A stretch of 64,000 nucleotides of DNA from Deltaproteobacteria bacterium. GTDB taxonomy: Bacteria > Desulfobacterota > Desulfomonilia > UBA1062. Below are positions 1 through 14,339 of this stretch, in pieces. The stretch spans positions 49,498-113,497 of the forward strand of contig JAKPDW010000038.1 of assembly GCA_029552245.1 (NCBI GenBank), in the 5' to 3' direction. The position numbers and the translations under genes were made by a program. The notes beneath the pieces are model-generated. The model was not told the DNA's origin. It ran no database searches and was given only the letters and a program-made list of their open reading frames with translations. How positions within the stretch are numbered: position 1 is the stretch's first letter; each line of letters starts with the position of its first letter.

Positions 1-351
1 GCCTCCACCATGACCGCCTTCTACCAGTTCGTGAGGCCCGCCCTGCTCAAGATGCAGGGCGCACGGGACATCCTCCTCCCGAGGGTGCAGGCGCGCCTGG
101 CGCAGAGGGTCTCGAGCAAGGGAGACCGTCCCCACTACATCCGCTGTCTCCTGGAGTGCAGGGACGAGGGTCTCGTGGTGACACCCACGGGCCCCCAGGG
201 GTCGGGGATCCTCTCCTCGTTGGCCAGGGGCAACTGCTTCGTGGTGGTACCCAAGGGAACGAGGGTCTTGGAACGCGGAGACCTCGTGGACTGCGAGCTG
301 TACGACGGGATCCGGTCGGGCTCGAAGCACGAGGCCCACGCGCAACCCTGA
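1..351 (+). CDS. moeA: Molybdopterin molybdenumtransferase MoeA, C-terminal fragment (5' end outside window)
   Basis: Frame is open to the window start; '..YQFVRPALLKMQG...' and 'RGNCFVVVPKGTRVLERGDLVDCELYD' resemble the MoeA/gephyrin C-terminal region. Confidence 0.8.
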   Translation, partial: ASTMTAFYQFVRPALLKMQGARDILLPRVQARLAQRVSSKGDRPHYIRCLLECRDEGLVVTPTGPQGSGILSSLARGNCFVVVPKGTRVLERGDLVDCELYDGIRSGSKHEAHAQP

Positions 352-546
352 GTTGTTGCAACTTCGGCCTGTGCCCGCAACTCCCCGCGACACGGCCGAG
401 TCATCCGGTCTTCCCCCAAGGAGCGGATCTCTGCGCGGCGACGCTCGGGGGCGACGCGGGGGGCGGGGACGACGGGGCGATTGATGGTTGACATCCCCGG
501 GAAAATGAGTATAAAAGCGATCTTTCAATTTCCTCTGGAGGACGGG

Positions 547-933
547 ATGTTACGAAAGAACGAGCTCCTCGAGATCAGGGAAATCCTGGTGCAGATGAAG
601 AAGGAGATCCTCGAGACGCTGTCAGAGCGGATAAAATCCAGCGATATAGCCTCCCAGCGAGAGATCGGGGACATCTTCGACGAGGCGGACCTTGAACAGA
701 CACGTGAATTCAACCTGCTGCTCGGGACCCGCGAGAAACAAAAGCTCGAACAGATCGAGAGCGCCCTCGCCAGGATGGACAAAGGCGAATACGGCTTCTG
801 CGAAGACTGCGGGGAGAACATCCCGATAGGCAGGCTCAAGGCCATGCCGTTCGCGACGCTCTGCGTGAAGTGCAAGTCGGAACGCGAAAGCATGGAGGGC
901 CCCGCCCAGCTGTACGTCGAGGAAAAAGGGTAA
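547..933 (+). CDS. dksA: DksA/TraR-family C4 zinc-finger protein
   Basis: CEDCGENIPIGRLKAMPFATLCVKCK zinc finger; start chosen at 547 after 'ctggagg' (ORF opens at 481). Confidence 0.85.
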   Translation: MLRKNELLEIREILVQMKKEILETLSERIKSSDIASQREIGDIFDEADLEQTREFNLLLGTREKQKLEQIESALARMDKGEYGFCEDCGENIPIGRLKAMPFATLCVKCKSERESMEGPAQLYVEEKG

Positions 934-938
934 GCCCC

Positions 939-3887
939 ATGGCCGTACGGGTCGAGGTCGGGCTCAAGGAGCACCTCTTCGACGCCCGGGGGTCCAGGGT
1001 TCACAAGCACATCGCCCATACCTTTCCCCGCCTGAAAGCCCTCGGGAAGGTCTACTGCTTCGACGTGTACCACGTGGAGCACGACATAGCCCCCGACATC
1101 CTCAGGGAGGCCTTCTGCGACCCGGTCATACAGGACATGGCCACGGACGGCGTGCTGAGAAACATCCCGGGGTGGTACATCGAGGTGGGCTTCAAGCCCG
1201 GCGTAACCGACAACGTCGGCGCGAGCGCACAGTACGCCCTTGAACTCATAACCGCCAGGAAGACCAGGGTGTTCTCAGCGAGAGGCTACCTCGTCACGGG
1301 CGAACTGGAGAGGGACGAGGTCGAGGCGCTGGCCGGGGAGTGTCTTGCCAACACCTTGATCCACACGGTCCGCATCTTCAGGACCCCGCCGCCCGGCAAG
1401 GTCGAGGCCTCGATCGCGATGGACCCACCACGGAGCCTCCCGCGGGTGGAGGAGATCTCCCTGGAGATCCCCGACGAGGACCTCCTCCGTCTTTCCCAGG
1501 CCAGGACGCTCGCCTTGAACCTCGACGAGATGCGCGCCATAGCGGCCCACCTGAGGGATCCCGAAACGTTGGCGGCGCGGAGACAGGTGGGGCTGTCGGA
1601 CAAGGTCACGGACGTGGAGTTGGAGTGCCTCGCCCAGACGTGGTCCGAGCACTGCAAGCACAAGATCTTCAACGCCACGATCGAGTACGAGGAAAACGGC
1701 GAACGGTCGGTCATCTCGTCGCTCTTCAACACGTACATCAAGGGGGCGACCGAGCGCATCCGCGAGCTCATGGGGGATCGGGACATCTGCGTGAGCGTGT
1801 TCTCGGACAATGCGGGGATCATCCGGTTCAACGACACCCACAACCTCGTGTTCAAGGTCGAGACGCACAACTCGCCCTCTGCCCTTGACCCTTACGGCGG
1901 CGCGCTCACGGGGATCGTGGGCGTCAACCGGGACCCGTTCGGGACAGGCCTCGGAGCGAAGCTCATCTTCAACACCGACGTCTTCTGCTTCGCGAGCCCG
2001 TTTTTCAACGGGCAGCTCCCGCCCAAGATCCTGCACCCGATGCGTGTCTTCGAAGGGGTGCGGGAAGGGGTGGAGCATGGGGGCAACAAGTCCGGGATCC
2101 CCACGGTGAACGGCTGCATCGTGTTCGACGAGCGGTACCTCGGGAAACCTCTCGTGTATTGCGGGACCGCCGGCATCATGCCCAGGGAGATCGCCGGCAG
2201 GCCCTCCCATGTCAAGGAGGTGGCCCCTTCCGACCTCATCGTGATGTCGGGCGGCAGGATCGGGAAGGACGGCATCCACGGAGCGACCTTCTCCTCCGAG
2301 GAGCTTCACGAGGAGTCACCCACCTCGGCGGTCCAGATCGGCGACCCCATCACGCAGAAAAAGCTCACGGATTTCCTCCTCGTGGCGAGAGACAGGGGGT
2401 GGTACCGAGCCATTACGGACAACGGCGCGGGCGGCCTCTCCTCGTCAGTGGGTGAAATGGCCCGCTTGTGCGGCGGGTGCCGCATAGAGCTCGAGAAGGC
2501 GCCTCTCAAGTACCCGGGGCTCATGCCGTGGGAGATCCTCCTTTCCGAGGCGCAGGAGAGAATGACGCTCGCCGTCCCCAGAGAACACGTGGAGGCCTTC
2601 CTGGAACTCTCCAGGGAGATGGGCGTGGAGTCCACCGTCATCGGGACCTTCACCGATTCGGGGTACTTTCACTGCACCTACGAAGGCAGAACCGTGGCTT
2701 ACCTCCCCCTGGAATTCCTGCACGAAGGGGTCCCTCCCATGCGGCTGAGGGCGAGGTGGTCGCAGCCGACCGGGGAAGTACCCGAGAGGATCCCCGAGCC
2801 CGAAGACCATGGGGAAACGCTCAAGAAGATGCTCGGAAGGCTCAACATCTGCTCGAAGGAGTATGTCGTCAGGCAGTACGACCACGAGGTGCAGGGGGGC
2901 TCGGTGGTGAAGCCCCTCGTCGGGGTCTCCTGCAACGGGCCGTCGGATGCGGCTGTCATCCGCCCGCTCCTCGAGTCGATGGAGGGGGTCGTCGTGTCGT
3001 GCGGTATCGTGCCAAGGTATTCGGACCTGGACACCTACCACATGGCGGCCTGCGCGCTGGACGAGGCGCTCAGAAACTACATCTGCGTGGGCGGGGACCC
3101 TGAACACTGGGCCTTTCTCGACAACTTCTGCTGGTGCGACCCGGTGGCAAGCGACAAAAACCCGGACGGGGAGTACAAGCTCGCACAGCTCGTCAGGGCG
3201 AACAAGGCCCTGTACGACTATGCCCTGGCCTACAGGTGCCCCATGATATCGGGCAAGGACAGCATGAAGAACGACTACATCGGCGCCGGCATAAAGATCT
3301 CGATCCCGCCCACCATCCTCGTATCGGTCATCGGGAAGATACAGGACGCCAGGCGCGCCGTAACCATGGATGTCAAGCGTTCAGGCAGCGTCCTGTTCGT
3401 GCTGGGGGAAACGAGAAGGGAGCTCGGGGCGAGCGAATACCTGGCGATGCACGGGTTGATCGGCAAGAGGGTGCCGAGGGTGGACGCGAAAAGTGCGCTG
3501 AGGCGCTACAGGCTGCTCCACGAGGCCATCTCCGGCGGACTCGTCCTGGCGGCGCATGACTGCTCCGACGGGGGTCTCGGCGTCTGTCTCGCCGAGATGG
3601 CCTTTGCGGGCGGGTACGGCATGGAGGTGGACCTGTCCCTCCTCAAGGCTGAAAAGGGCATGAACGATACCGAGCTCCTCTACTCGGAGACCCCGTCGAG
3701 GATCGTCGTGGAGGTCGATCCCTCGAAGGAACGGGCGTTCAGGGAGCTGTTCGGTCGGGACGCCGTCGCTCTCGGCGGCACCACGAACACCCAAAGGTTC
3801 GTCGTTCGATCCAGATATGGAAAGACCATCGCGGACGTCCCCCTCGATGAACTCCTGGCCGCATGGAAGGCCACGCTAGACTTCTGA
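939..3887 (+). CDS. purL: Phosphoribosylformylglycinamidine synthase, PurS-like N-terminus fused to PurL
   Basis: N-terminal MAVRVEVGLKEHLFDARG; PurL motifs such as AQTWSEHCKHK and FKVETHNSPSALDPYGGA; followed by purQ. Confidence 0.93.
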   Translation: MAVRVEVGLKEHLFDARGSRVHKHIAHTFPRLKALGKVYCFDVYHVEHDIAPDILREAFCDPVIQDMATDGVLRNIPGWYIEVGFKPGVTDNVGASAQYALELITARKTRVFSARGYLVTGELERDEVEALAGECLANTLIHTVRIFRTPPPGKVEASIAMDPPRSLPRVEEISLEIPDEDLLRLSQARTLALNLDEMRAIAAHLRDPETLAARRQVGLSDKVTDVELECLAQTWSEHCKHKIFNATIEYEENGERSVISSLFNTYIKGATERIRELMGDRDICVSVFSDNAGIIRFNDTHNLVFKVETHNSPSALDPYGGALTGIVGVNRDPFGTGLGAKLIFNTDVFCFASPFFNGQLPPKILHPMRVFEGVREGVEHGGNKSGIPTVNGCIVFDERYLGKPLVYCGTAGIMPREIAGRPSHVKEVAPSDLIVMSGGRIGKDGIHGATFSSEELHEESPTSAVQIGDPITQKKLTDFLLVARDRGWYRAITDNGAGGLSSSVGEMARLCGGCRIELEKAPLKYPGLMPWEILLSEAQERMTLAVPREHVEAFLELSREMGVESTVIGTFTDSGYFHCTYEGRTVAYLPLEFLHEGVPPMRLRARWSQPTGEVPERIPEPEDHGETLKKMLGRLNICSKEYVVRQYDHEVQGGSVVKPLVGVSCNGPSDAAVIRPLLESMEGVVVSCGIVPRYSDLDTYHMAACALDEALRNYICVGGDPEHWAFLDNFCWCDPVASDKNPDGEYKLAQLVRANKALYDYALAYRCPMISGKDSMKNDYIGAGIKISIPPTILVSVIGKIQDARRAVTMDVKRSGSVLFVLGETRRELGASEYLAMHGLIGKRVPRVDAKSALRRYRLLHEAISGGLVLAAHDCSDGGLGVCLAEMAFAGGYGMEVDLSLLKAEKGMNDTELLYSETPSRIVVEVDPSKERAFRELFGRDAVALGGTTNTQRFVVRSRYGKTIADVPLDELLAAWKATLDF

Positions 3888-3888
3888 C

Positions 3889-4701
3889 ATGAAACGCATC
3901 AGGGCCATCGTCATTACCGGGTACGGCACCAACTGCGAGGTGGAGACCGCCCATGCCTGCAGGCTCGCAGGGTTCTCGGCGGACATCGTCCACATGAGCG
4001 AGATCCTGTCTGGGTCGAAGAGCATAAAGGACTACCATTTCCTGAACCTGCCAGGGGGCTTCCTCGACGGCGACGATCTCGGGTCCGCCCAGGTGGAAGG
4101 CCTCAGGCTCAGGTACGCCAAGATCAAGACCTCGGGGAGATCCCTGTACGAGGAGATCGTGGAGTTCATTGACAGGGGCATGCTCATCCTCGGGGTCTGC
4201 AACGGTTTTCAAGCCCTCGTGAAATCGGGGATCCTGCCCGGGACGCCCCGGGGGACACGAAAGGCCTCCCTCACCTTCAACGATTCGGCCAGGTTCGAGG
4301 ACCGGTGGGTCAGGCTGAAGGTGAACGCTCAAAGCCCGTGTGTGTTCACGAGGGGGGTGGACAGCCTCGAACTGCCCGTACGTCACGGGGAAGGCAAGTT
4401 CGTGGTGGACAGCGAACAGACCCTGTCGGAACTCAGGGACAAGAACATGGTGGTGATGAGGTACGCCGACCGATCGCTGCGCCCGACCATGGAGTACCCC
4501 GCCAACCCGAACGGATCTGTGGACGCGGTTGCGGGCATTTGCGACCCGACGGGCAGGATCTTCGGTCTCATGCCGCACCCCGAGGCGCACATCCACCCCA
4601 CGAATCACCCTGCATGGACGCGCCGCACCGCCCAGCCGCACTCGGGCGACGGCCTGGTCCTTTTCGAGAACGCCATGACGTTCCTGAAGGGCGTCGTCTG
4701 A
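3889..4701 (+). CDS. purQ: Phosphoribosylformylglycinamidine synthase subunit PurQ (class I glutamine amidotransferase)
   Basis: ITGYGTNCEVETAHACRLAG; LGVCNGFQALVKSG nucleophile Cys; GLMPHPEAH. Confidence 0.95.
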   Translation: MKRIRAIVITGYGTNCEVETAHACRLAGFSADIVHMSEILSGSKSIKDYHFLNLPGGFLDGDDLGSAQVEGLRLRYAKIKTSGRSLYEEIVEFIDRGMLILGVCNGFQALVKSGILPGTPRGTRKASLTFNDSARFEDRWVRLKVNAQSPCVFTRGVDSLELPVRHGEGKFVVDSEQTLSELRDKNMVVMRYADRSLRPTMEYPANPNGSVDAVAGICDPTGRIFGLMPHPEAHIHPTNHPAWTRRTAQPHSGDGLVLFENAMTFLKGVV

Positions 4702-4832
4702 TCTCGACACGCAGGAAGCCGAACGTTCACGACGACAGAAACAGATATCCTCTCGAGATCCTGTTTGTGCTATGATTCGTTCCATGTATTGGGGGAGCCG
4801 CCACGCTCCCATCCCATACCAAGGAGGTTGCC

Positions 4833-5720
4833 ATGAAGGTCCCTGCAGGTAAGGCGATGGCCATCGTTGCCCTTGTCGCGCTCTGTTGCTTGTCTGCATG
4901 CAAGCACATGAAATTCGAGCCCCCCGCCCAGGCTGCGCTGGAGGACGTCTTCTCGAACCCGAACACCTCCAACGACGCCGATCTGCTGTGCAGGCTCATG
5001 CCGGCATATCTCGACGAGCTGGACGCGATGATGAAAAAGAACAAGTACGATCTCCAGGCTGTCTTCAAGGCCTCGGGCGCACACTTCGGGTACGCCTTCT
5101 CGTGCCTCGAGGATACGGACAAGAAGGCGGCGATGGAGACATACCTCAGGGGGAGGGACCTCGCCCTCGCCGAGCTCAGGCGTTACAGCTTCTTTGACCA
5201 GTCCTTCGACGACAGTCTCTCCCAGTTCAAGAAGGCCCTGGCGTACAACTTCGACAAGAGGAACATACAGCCCCTGTACTGGGCCGCCATGAACTGGTTC
5301 TTCCTCACGACGCTCGACCTGAACGCCCAGGGTTCCAAGGAGGCCCTCCAGAAGGCGGCAGCCATGCTGGAGTTCGTGGCGGGAATCGACGGCGGGTACG
5401 GGAACGGCACCACCTACGCAGTGCTCGGTTCGATTCACGCCATCCTCGACGAAGGCGAGGGGGGCGACGTGGAACTGGCAAAGCAGGAGTTCGAGAACGC
5501 AGCCCTGTATTCCGGGAACAGCCTGCTCGCCATCAACGTGCTCAAGGCCCGCTGGCTGGCGACAAGGCTCAAGGACCGGGCCATGTTCGAGAGCCTCTTG
5601 AGAGAGGTCTTGTCCACGCCCACGGATCAATTCCCGGACAAGACCTTCGTGAACGTGGTGGCGAGGAGGAAGGCGCAGCTGCTCCTGGAGAACAGAAGGC
5701 TTTTTTTCCCGGAGGGATGA
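4833..5720 (+). CDS. Lipoprotein similar to TRAP-transporter-associated TatT family
   Basis: Lipobox-like 'LCCLSAC'; TPR-like helical protein with 'YWAAMNWFFLTTLDLNAQG' as in TatT family. Confidence 0.6.
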   Translation: MKVPAGKAMAIVALVALCCLSACKHMKFEPPAQAALEDVFSNPNTSNDADLLCRLMPAYLDELDAMMKKNKYDLQAVFKASGAHFGYAFSCLEDTDKKAAMETYLRGRDLALAELRRYSFFDQSFDDSLSQFKKALAYNFDKRNIQPLYWAAMNWFFLTTLDLNAQGSKEALQKAAAMLEFVAGIDGGYGNGTTYAVLGSIHAILDEGEGGDVELAKQEFENAALYSGNSLLAINVLKARWLATRLKDRAMFESLLREVLSTPTDQFPDKTFVNVVARRKAQLLLENRRLFFPEG

Positions 5721-5757
5721 CCATCAGGGTCGTCTCCGTGCCGTGAGAACCCGATCG

Positions 5758-5784
5758 CGTCCGGCGCCGTCAAGGCGCCGGACG
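5758..5784. terminator. Stem-loop between convergent genes
   Basis: cgtccggcgcc-gtcaa-ggcgccggacg, 11-bp perfect stem between tatT-like (+) and gyrA (-) stops; no strong U-tract. Confidence 0.6.
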
Positions 5785-5789
5785 GCATG

Positions 5790-8243
5790 TCAGCGGGGCG
5801 ACTCGTCCTCGTCTTCGTCTTCTCCCACGTACCTGGTGAAGTCCACGATCTTCTCGTCCTCGCGCAGTCGGATCACCCTGACGCCCTGGGCGGAACGCGT
5901 CTTGGTCGTACGGACTTGATTGACCCCGAGCCGTATGATCTGTCCGGAGCTCGATATGATCATGAGCTCGTCGGAATCCCTCACGACCCTGAGCCCGATG
6001 AGGTCGCCGGTCTTCCGGGTGATGTTCACGGTGTAAACGCCTTTTCCCGCGCGGTTCTGAACCGGGTACTTGCTCACCGGCGTCTTCTTGCCGAATCCGT
6101 TCTCGGTGAGGTTGATGACCATGGCGTCATCGTCCGTGACAACATCCATGCCCACCACCGTATCGTTCTCGTCAAGCCGTATGGCGCGCACACCCGCCGC
6201 CTGGCGGCCCATAACGCGGACCTGGTGTGCGGGGAACATGATGGCCTTTCCCTGCCTGGACGCAACGATGATCTTCGTGTTTCCGGTCGTGAGGCGCGCC
6301 GATATCACCTCGTCCCCCTGTTCCAGGGAACATGCGATGATGCCGGTTCTCAGGATGTTCCTGAAGTTTTTCAGCTCGGTCCTCTTGATGTACCCCTTGG
6401 CCGTCACCATCGCCACCTCGGCCTCGGCCTCGAGGTCTGATGCGGCGAGAATGGCGCAGATACGCTCGTCCTTGTGGATCGGGCGGATGTTCACTATGGG
6501 CACGCCCTTGAGCGCACGGTCACGCTCGGGGATCTCGTACACCTTCGTGTGGTACACCCGCCCCTTGGTGGTGAAGTAGAGGATGGAGGTATGGTTGCTC
6601 GCCACGAAGATATGCTCTATGAAGTCGTCGTCGGACATGGAGGCGCCCCTGACGCCCACGCCGCCGCGTTTCTGCGTGCGGTATTTGTCGATCTCCGTGC
6701 GCTTCATGTAACCCTTCCGGGTTATGGTGACGACCATCTTGTCGTCTGGGATGAGGTCCTCCACGTTGAACTCCCCGATACCGCCCTGGACGATCATGCT
6801 GCGCCTGTCGTCCTTGAAGGCCTCGGCGATGTCGGAAATCTCCTGTTTAATGACATCCATGAGCACCGCCTTGTCCGACAGGATCCTGTTGAGCCTCTCG
6901 ATCTCTCTCGTGAGGGATGCGTGCTCCGATGCGAGCTTTTCTCTCTCGAGCCCGGTCAGCCTCTGGAGGCGCATGTCAAGGATGGCCTGGGCCTGGGCTT
7001 CCGTGAACGAGAACCTCTCCATCAGCCTCAGGCGCGCATCCGCCACGTCAGCCGAGGCCTTGATGATGGCGACGATCTCGTCGATGTGCTCGAGGGCCTT
7101 CAGGAGACCTTCGAGGATATGAACGCGGTCTTTGGCCTTGTTCAGCTCGAACAGGCTGCGTCTCGTGACGACCTCCTCCCTGAAGTCGAGGAAGGCCCGG
7201 AGCATGTCCATCAGCCCCATGACGCACGGCCTGCCGTTGTGGATGGCGAGCATGTTCATGGAGAAGGAGCTTTGGAGGGATGTGAGCTTGTAGAGCTGGT
7301 TTTCGATCACCTCGGCCGGAACGGCCTTCTTGAGCTCCACGACAACCCGCATGCCATCCTTGTCCGACTCGTCCCGGATGGTTGAGATGCCGTCGATCTT
7401 CTTTTCGTTCGCAAGGATCGCGATCCTCTCGACGAGGTCCGACTTGTTCACGGTGTACGGGATCTCCGTGATGATCAGGCGCGTCCTGCCGTCTTCCTCC
7501 TCCCTCGTCACCTTGCCCCTCAAGATGATGATCCCCCTGCCGGTGGCGTAAGCCTTTGCGATCTCGCCGCCGTCGAAGATGATCCCACCCGTGGGGAAGT
7601 CGGGACCCGGGAGCACCTTCATGATATCGCGGAGCTCGCAGGCGGGATTCTCTATGAGGGTGACCAGGGCCCTCGAGAGTTCCGCTAGGTTGTGCGGCGG
7701 TATGCTCGTCGCCATGCCCACCGCTATGCCCGAGGACCCGTTCAGGAGCAGGGCCGGTATCCTCGAGGGGAGCACGTCGGGCTCCTGGAGAGACTCGTCG
7801 TAGTTGGGATGGAATCCGACGGTGTCCTTGTCGATATCCGCAAGCATCTCCTCTGCGAGCCTGGACATCCGTATTTCCGTATAACGCATGGCAGCGGGAG
7901 GGTCGCCGTCTATGCTCCCGAAGTTCCCTTGGCCGTCCACGAGCGTGTATCTCATGGAAAACGGCTGGGCCATGCGCACGATGGCATCGTAGACCGCCGC
8001 ATCCCCGTGGGGATGGTACTTGCCTATCACGTCGCCTACGATACGGGCCGATTTCTTGTATGGCTTGTTGTGCGTGTTGCCGGCCTCCATCATGGCGTAC
8101 AGGATCCGCCTGTGAACGGGCTTGAGCCCGTCTCTCGCGTCTGGGATGGCCCTCCCGATGATGACGCTCATGGAGTAATCGAGGTAAGAGCGTCTCATTT
8201 CCTGGTCTATGGCTACCGTCGTGATCTTCGTGGAATTCATCAA
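5790..8243 (-). CDS. gyrA: DNA gyrase subunit A
   Basis: [54 protein letters not shown]-terminal GyrA repeats. Confidence 0.97.
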   Translation of the reverse strand: MMNSTKITTVAIDQEMRRSYLDYSMSVIIGRAIPDARDGLKPVHRRILYAMMEAGNTHNKPYKKSARIVGDVIGKYHPHGDAAVYDAIVRMAQPFSMRYTLVDGQGNFGSIDGDPPAAMRYTEIRMSRLAEEMLADIDKDTVGFHPNYDESLQEPDVLPSRIPALLLNGSSGIAVGMATSIPPHNLAELSRALVTLIENPACELRDIMKVLPGPDFPTGGIIFDGGEIAKAYATGRGIIILRGKVTREEEDGRTRLIITEIPYTVNKSDLVERIAILANEKKIDGISTIRDESDKDGMRVVVELKKAVPAEVIENQLYKLTSLQSSFSMNMLAIHNGRPCVMGLMDMLRAFLDFREEVVTRRSLFELNKAKDRVHILEGLLKALEHIDEIVAIIKASADVADARLRLMERFSFTEAQAQAILDMRLQRLTGLEREKLASEHASLTREIERLNRILSDKAVLMDVIKQEISDIAEAFKDDRRSMIVQGGIGEFNVEDLIPDDKMVVTITRKGYMKRTEIDKYRTQKRGGVGVRGASMSDDDFIEHIFVASNHTSILYFTTKGRVYHTKVYEIPERDRALKGVPIVNIRPIHKDERICAILAASDLEAEAEVAMVTAKGYIKRTELKNFRNILRTGIIACSLEQGDEVISARLTTGNTKIIVASRQGKAIMFPAHQVRVMGRQAAGVRAIRLDENDTVVGMDVVTDDDAMVINLTENGFGKKTPVSKYPVQNRAGKGVYTVNITRKTGDLIGLRVVRDSDELMIISSSGQIIRLGVNQVRTTKTRSAQGVRVIRLREDEKIVDFTRYVGEDEDEDESPR

Positions 8244-8271
8244 GGCTCCTTTATTGCGGGAAGGGGACAGG

Positions 8272-11813
<3,542 letters not shown>

Positions 11814-12002
11814 CTTTTATCCTCCTGATGAAACCTTCCATAGAATAGAAAGAACGTGTCGATATGTACACAACTCTCCCAACCCACCGAACATACTGTT
11901 CATCCATACTGTGGAGGCATGTCGGAAACAAGGAGCGGATCGTGTCGGGGGAAGCGGTCCTGTCGACATGTAGAGAAGGTGTTCATAACCATGTAGGTGA
12001 CC

Positions 12003-12857
12003 TCACGAGAGCATCGGTTCGCTGGAACGCGACAGAAAGGATACGATCCGTTCCAGTTCCTCTTTGGAAGAGACCTCTATGGTGATCCTGCCGTGCTTTC
12101 TCGTCCAGGAACAGATGACCCGGGTGGAGAGGATGTCGGTAAGGTGAGCAGAGATGCCGTCGAGATAAGGGTCGGAGGCCTTGCGCCTGGGGGCGGTCTT
12201 TTTGAGTTGGGCCCTCCTCTCTGCCTCCCTGACGCTCATGCCTTTCGATATGATCTGGCGATAGAGGTTGAGCCGGTCCTCCTCGCTTTCCATCATGAGG
12301 ATGGCCCTCGCATGACCAGGGGTGAGGGACCCATCCCTCAGGGACTTCTTCATGTCCTCGGGAAGGCCCAGGAGCCTGAGAGAATTGCTTATGGTGGACC
12401 TATCCTTCATGACCGAGTCGGCGATTTCCTGGTGTGTCAAGCCGAACTGTTCCCTGAGGGTCGCGTACGCTTCCGCCTCTTCCATGGGATTCAGGTCCTC
12501 ACGCTGGAGGTTCTCTATGAGGGAGAGCTTGAACGATGTATCGTCGGACACGTCCTTGACTATGGCAGGTACCTTCTCGAGCCCGGCGATGCGGCAAGCG
12601 TGATACCTGCGCTCGCCCGCGATGATCTCGTAGCGGTTGTTCACCCGTCTTACCAGGATAGGGGAAATGAGACCGTGCATCTTGATGGACTGGGCGAGCT
12701 CGTTCAACTTCTCACCAACCATGTTCTTCCGCGGTTGAATGGGATTGGGGCGAATGTCTCCCAAGGGAAGCTCTATAACGTCCGCTATGGACGTTGCCCT
12801 GGTATCCGCAGGGATGAGGGCGTCTATCCCCTTACCGAGACGAGGTCTTGTCTTCAT
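12003..12857 (-). CDS. parB: Chromosome partitioning protein ParB/Spo0J
   Basis: RPNPIQPRK, YEIIAGERRYHACRIAGL, LIENLQREDLNPMEEAEAY, LTHQEIADSVMKDRSTISNSLRLL HTH. Confidence 0.96.
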   Translation of the reverse strand: MKTRPRLGKGIDALIPADTRATSIADVIELPLGDIRPNPIQPRKNMVGEKLNELAQSIKMHGLISPILVRRVNNRYEIIAGERRYHACRIAGLEKVPAIVKDVSDDTSFKLSLIENLQREDLNPMEEAEAYATLREQFGLTHQEIADSVMKDRSTISNSLRLLGLPEDMKKSLRDGSLTPGHARAILMMESEEDRLNLYRQIISKGMSVREAERRAQLKKTAPRRKASDPYLDGISAHLTDILSTRVICSWTRKHGRITIEVSSKEELERIVSFLSRSSEPMLS

Positions 12858-13626
12858 GGGAAACCTCCCTGTTCATGATTTCCCTTGCGAGCATCAGGTA
12901 GTGCTGCGCACCCTTCGACGTGATATCGTACAGGCAAATGGGGAGACCGTGACTCGGGGCCTCGCACAATCTTGTATTCCGTGGGATCACGGTGTCGAAT
13001 ACCTGGGAAGAGAAGTGTTCACGGAGATTCGAGGATATCTCGTGGCTGAGTCGAGTTCGCGAGTCGAACATGGTCAAGAGGAAGCCCTCGATACAGAGCG
13101 CATGATTGAGACGCTTCTTGACGAGATGGAACGTGTTGAGAAGGCTCTTGAGGCCCTCGAGCGCGTAGTATTCGCATTGAACCGGGATGAGGAGCGAGTG
13201 GGCCGCGGCAAGACCGTTGAGCGTCAGGAGCCCCAAGGAAGGAGGACAGTCTATGAGGACGTAATCGAAGAGGGAAGACATCGAAGAGAAGGCATGCAAC
13301 AAGATGCGTTCCCGCTCGTTTGCGTCCATGAGCTCTACATCCGTCCCCACGAGGTCGGTATGGCTGGGGGCCAGGAAGAGGCCGGTGACCTTTGTGCCGG
13401 TCAGGATATCCTCGAGCGAGCAATCGCCGATCATCACGTGATAGATGTGACGATCACAGGATGAAGGATCGATCCCAAGACCCGTGGTGGCGTTCGCCTG
13501 TGGATCCAGATCCACGATGAGGACCCTCCTCCCGAGAACGGCCAGGGACGCCCCGAGATTGATGGCAGTGGTGGTCTTTCCCACTCCCCCCTTCTGATTC
13601 GAGATACAGATGATCTTGCCCTGCAC
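12832..13626 (-). CDS. parA: Chromosome partitioning ATPase ParA/Soj
   Basis: SNQKGGVGKTTTAINLGASLA deviant Walker A; VLIVDLDPQANATTGLG; overlaps parB by 26 nt. Confidence 0.96.
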   Translation of the reverse strand: MQGKIICISNQKGGVGKTTTAINLGASLAVLGRRVLIVDLDPQANATTGLGIDPSSCDRHIYHVMIGDCSLEDILTGTKVTGLFLAPSHTDLVGTDVELMDANERERILLHAFSSMSSLFDYVLIDCPPSLGLLTLNGLAAAHSLLIPVQCEYYALEGLKSLLNTFHLVKKRLNHALCIEGFLLTMFDSRTRLSHEISSNLREHFSSQVFDTVIPRNTRLCEAPSHGLPICLYDITSKGAQHYLMLAREIMNREVSHEDKTSSR

Positions 13627-13667
13627 AACCGGACCACTAACACAAGAGGAGCAAAAGGTGAATAACC

Positions 13668-13683
13668 AGTTTCACGTGAAACA
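13668..13683. promoter_or_regulatory. parS centromere-like site
   Basis: agtttcacgtgaaaca matches TGTTTCACGTGAAACA at 15/16 positions, 42 bp upstream of parA. Confidence 0.9.
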
Positions 13684-13798
13684 AAAATGGAAAGAAATCA
13701 ATGACTTATAAGCCATGTGTCACGGAAATGGTCTTTAGGGGCCACAGAAGCTGGTTCATGATGCATGAAAGGTGCCGGCGATCAGGATGCGCAGGACG

Positions 13799-14332
13799 TT
13801 AATCAAATGAGAACATTCTCCCATGCGGGAAGAACAGGAGAACGTTACACAAAACGAGGAGCAGGACGACGATCCAGGCCATGGTTATGTCGCTTTTTCG
13901 ATTCACGATGTGTTCCTTGAGGTGCAAGAACCCATCTGCGATCGTCTCTTTGGGTACGCGAGACTCGATCTCCTCAACGAGGGAGGAAAACCTCTCGAAG
14001 TTGTTAGGTATCAGGAGGTTTTTCCGGGCGGTGAGAGCTATGAACTGACGCGAGCCAAAACGTATGCCGTCCACCCTCTTGATCTCGTCAAAGGGCGCTT
14101 TCGCCGTCCCGAAGAGCCCCCGTAGGGATATGCCCGTTTCATCGAGTACGACCCGCTTGATCATGTTGTTCACCGTGAACAGGTAGAAGAGGATGACGAG
14201 GAGCGAGGCCATGACCACGTACCTCGTTTCGTAACCCCTGCGAAAGACATCGAGGAAAACGGGAAGGGAAATGACGAGGGCGATCGCCATGGGGACGACG
14301 AGCGCCCTTTTGATCTTGTAAACGTTTTTCAT
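13799..14332 (-). CDS. Membrane protein with PH-domain-like segment
   Basis: Two N-terminal TM helices, PH-like region (VVLDETGISLRGLFGTAKAPFDEIKRVDGIRFGSRQFIALTA), C-terminal TM helix. Confidence 0.55.
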   Translation of the reverse strand: MKNVYKIKRALVVPMAIALVISLPVFLDVFRRGYETRYVVMASLLVILFYLFTVNNMIKRVVLDETGISLRGLFGTAKAPFDEIKRVDGIRFGSRQFIALTARKNLLIPNNFERFSSLVEEIESRVPKETIADGFLHLKEHIVNRKSDITMAWIVVLLLVLCNVLLFFPHGRMFSFD

Positions 14333-14339
14333 CTATTCC

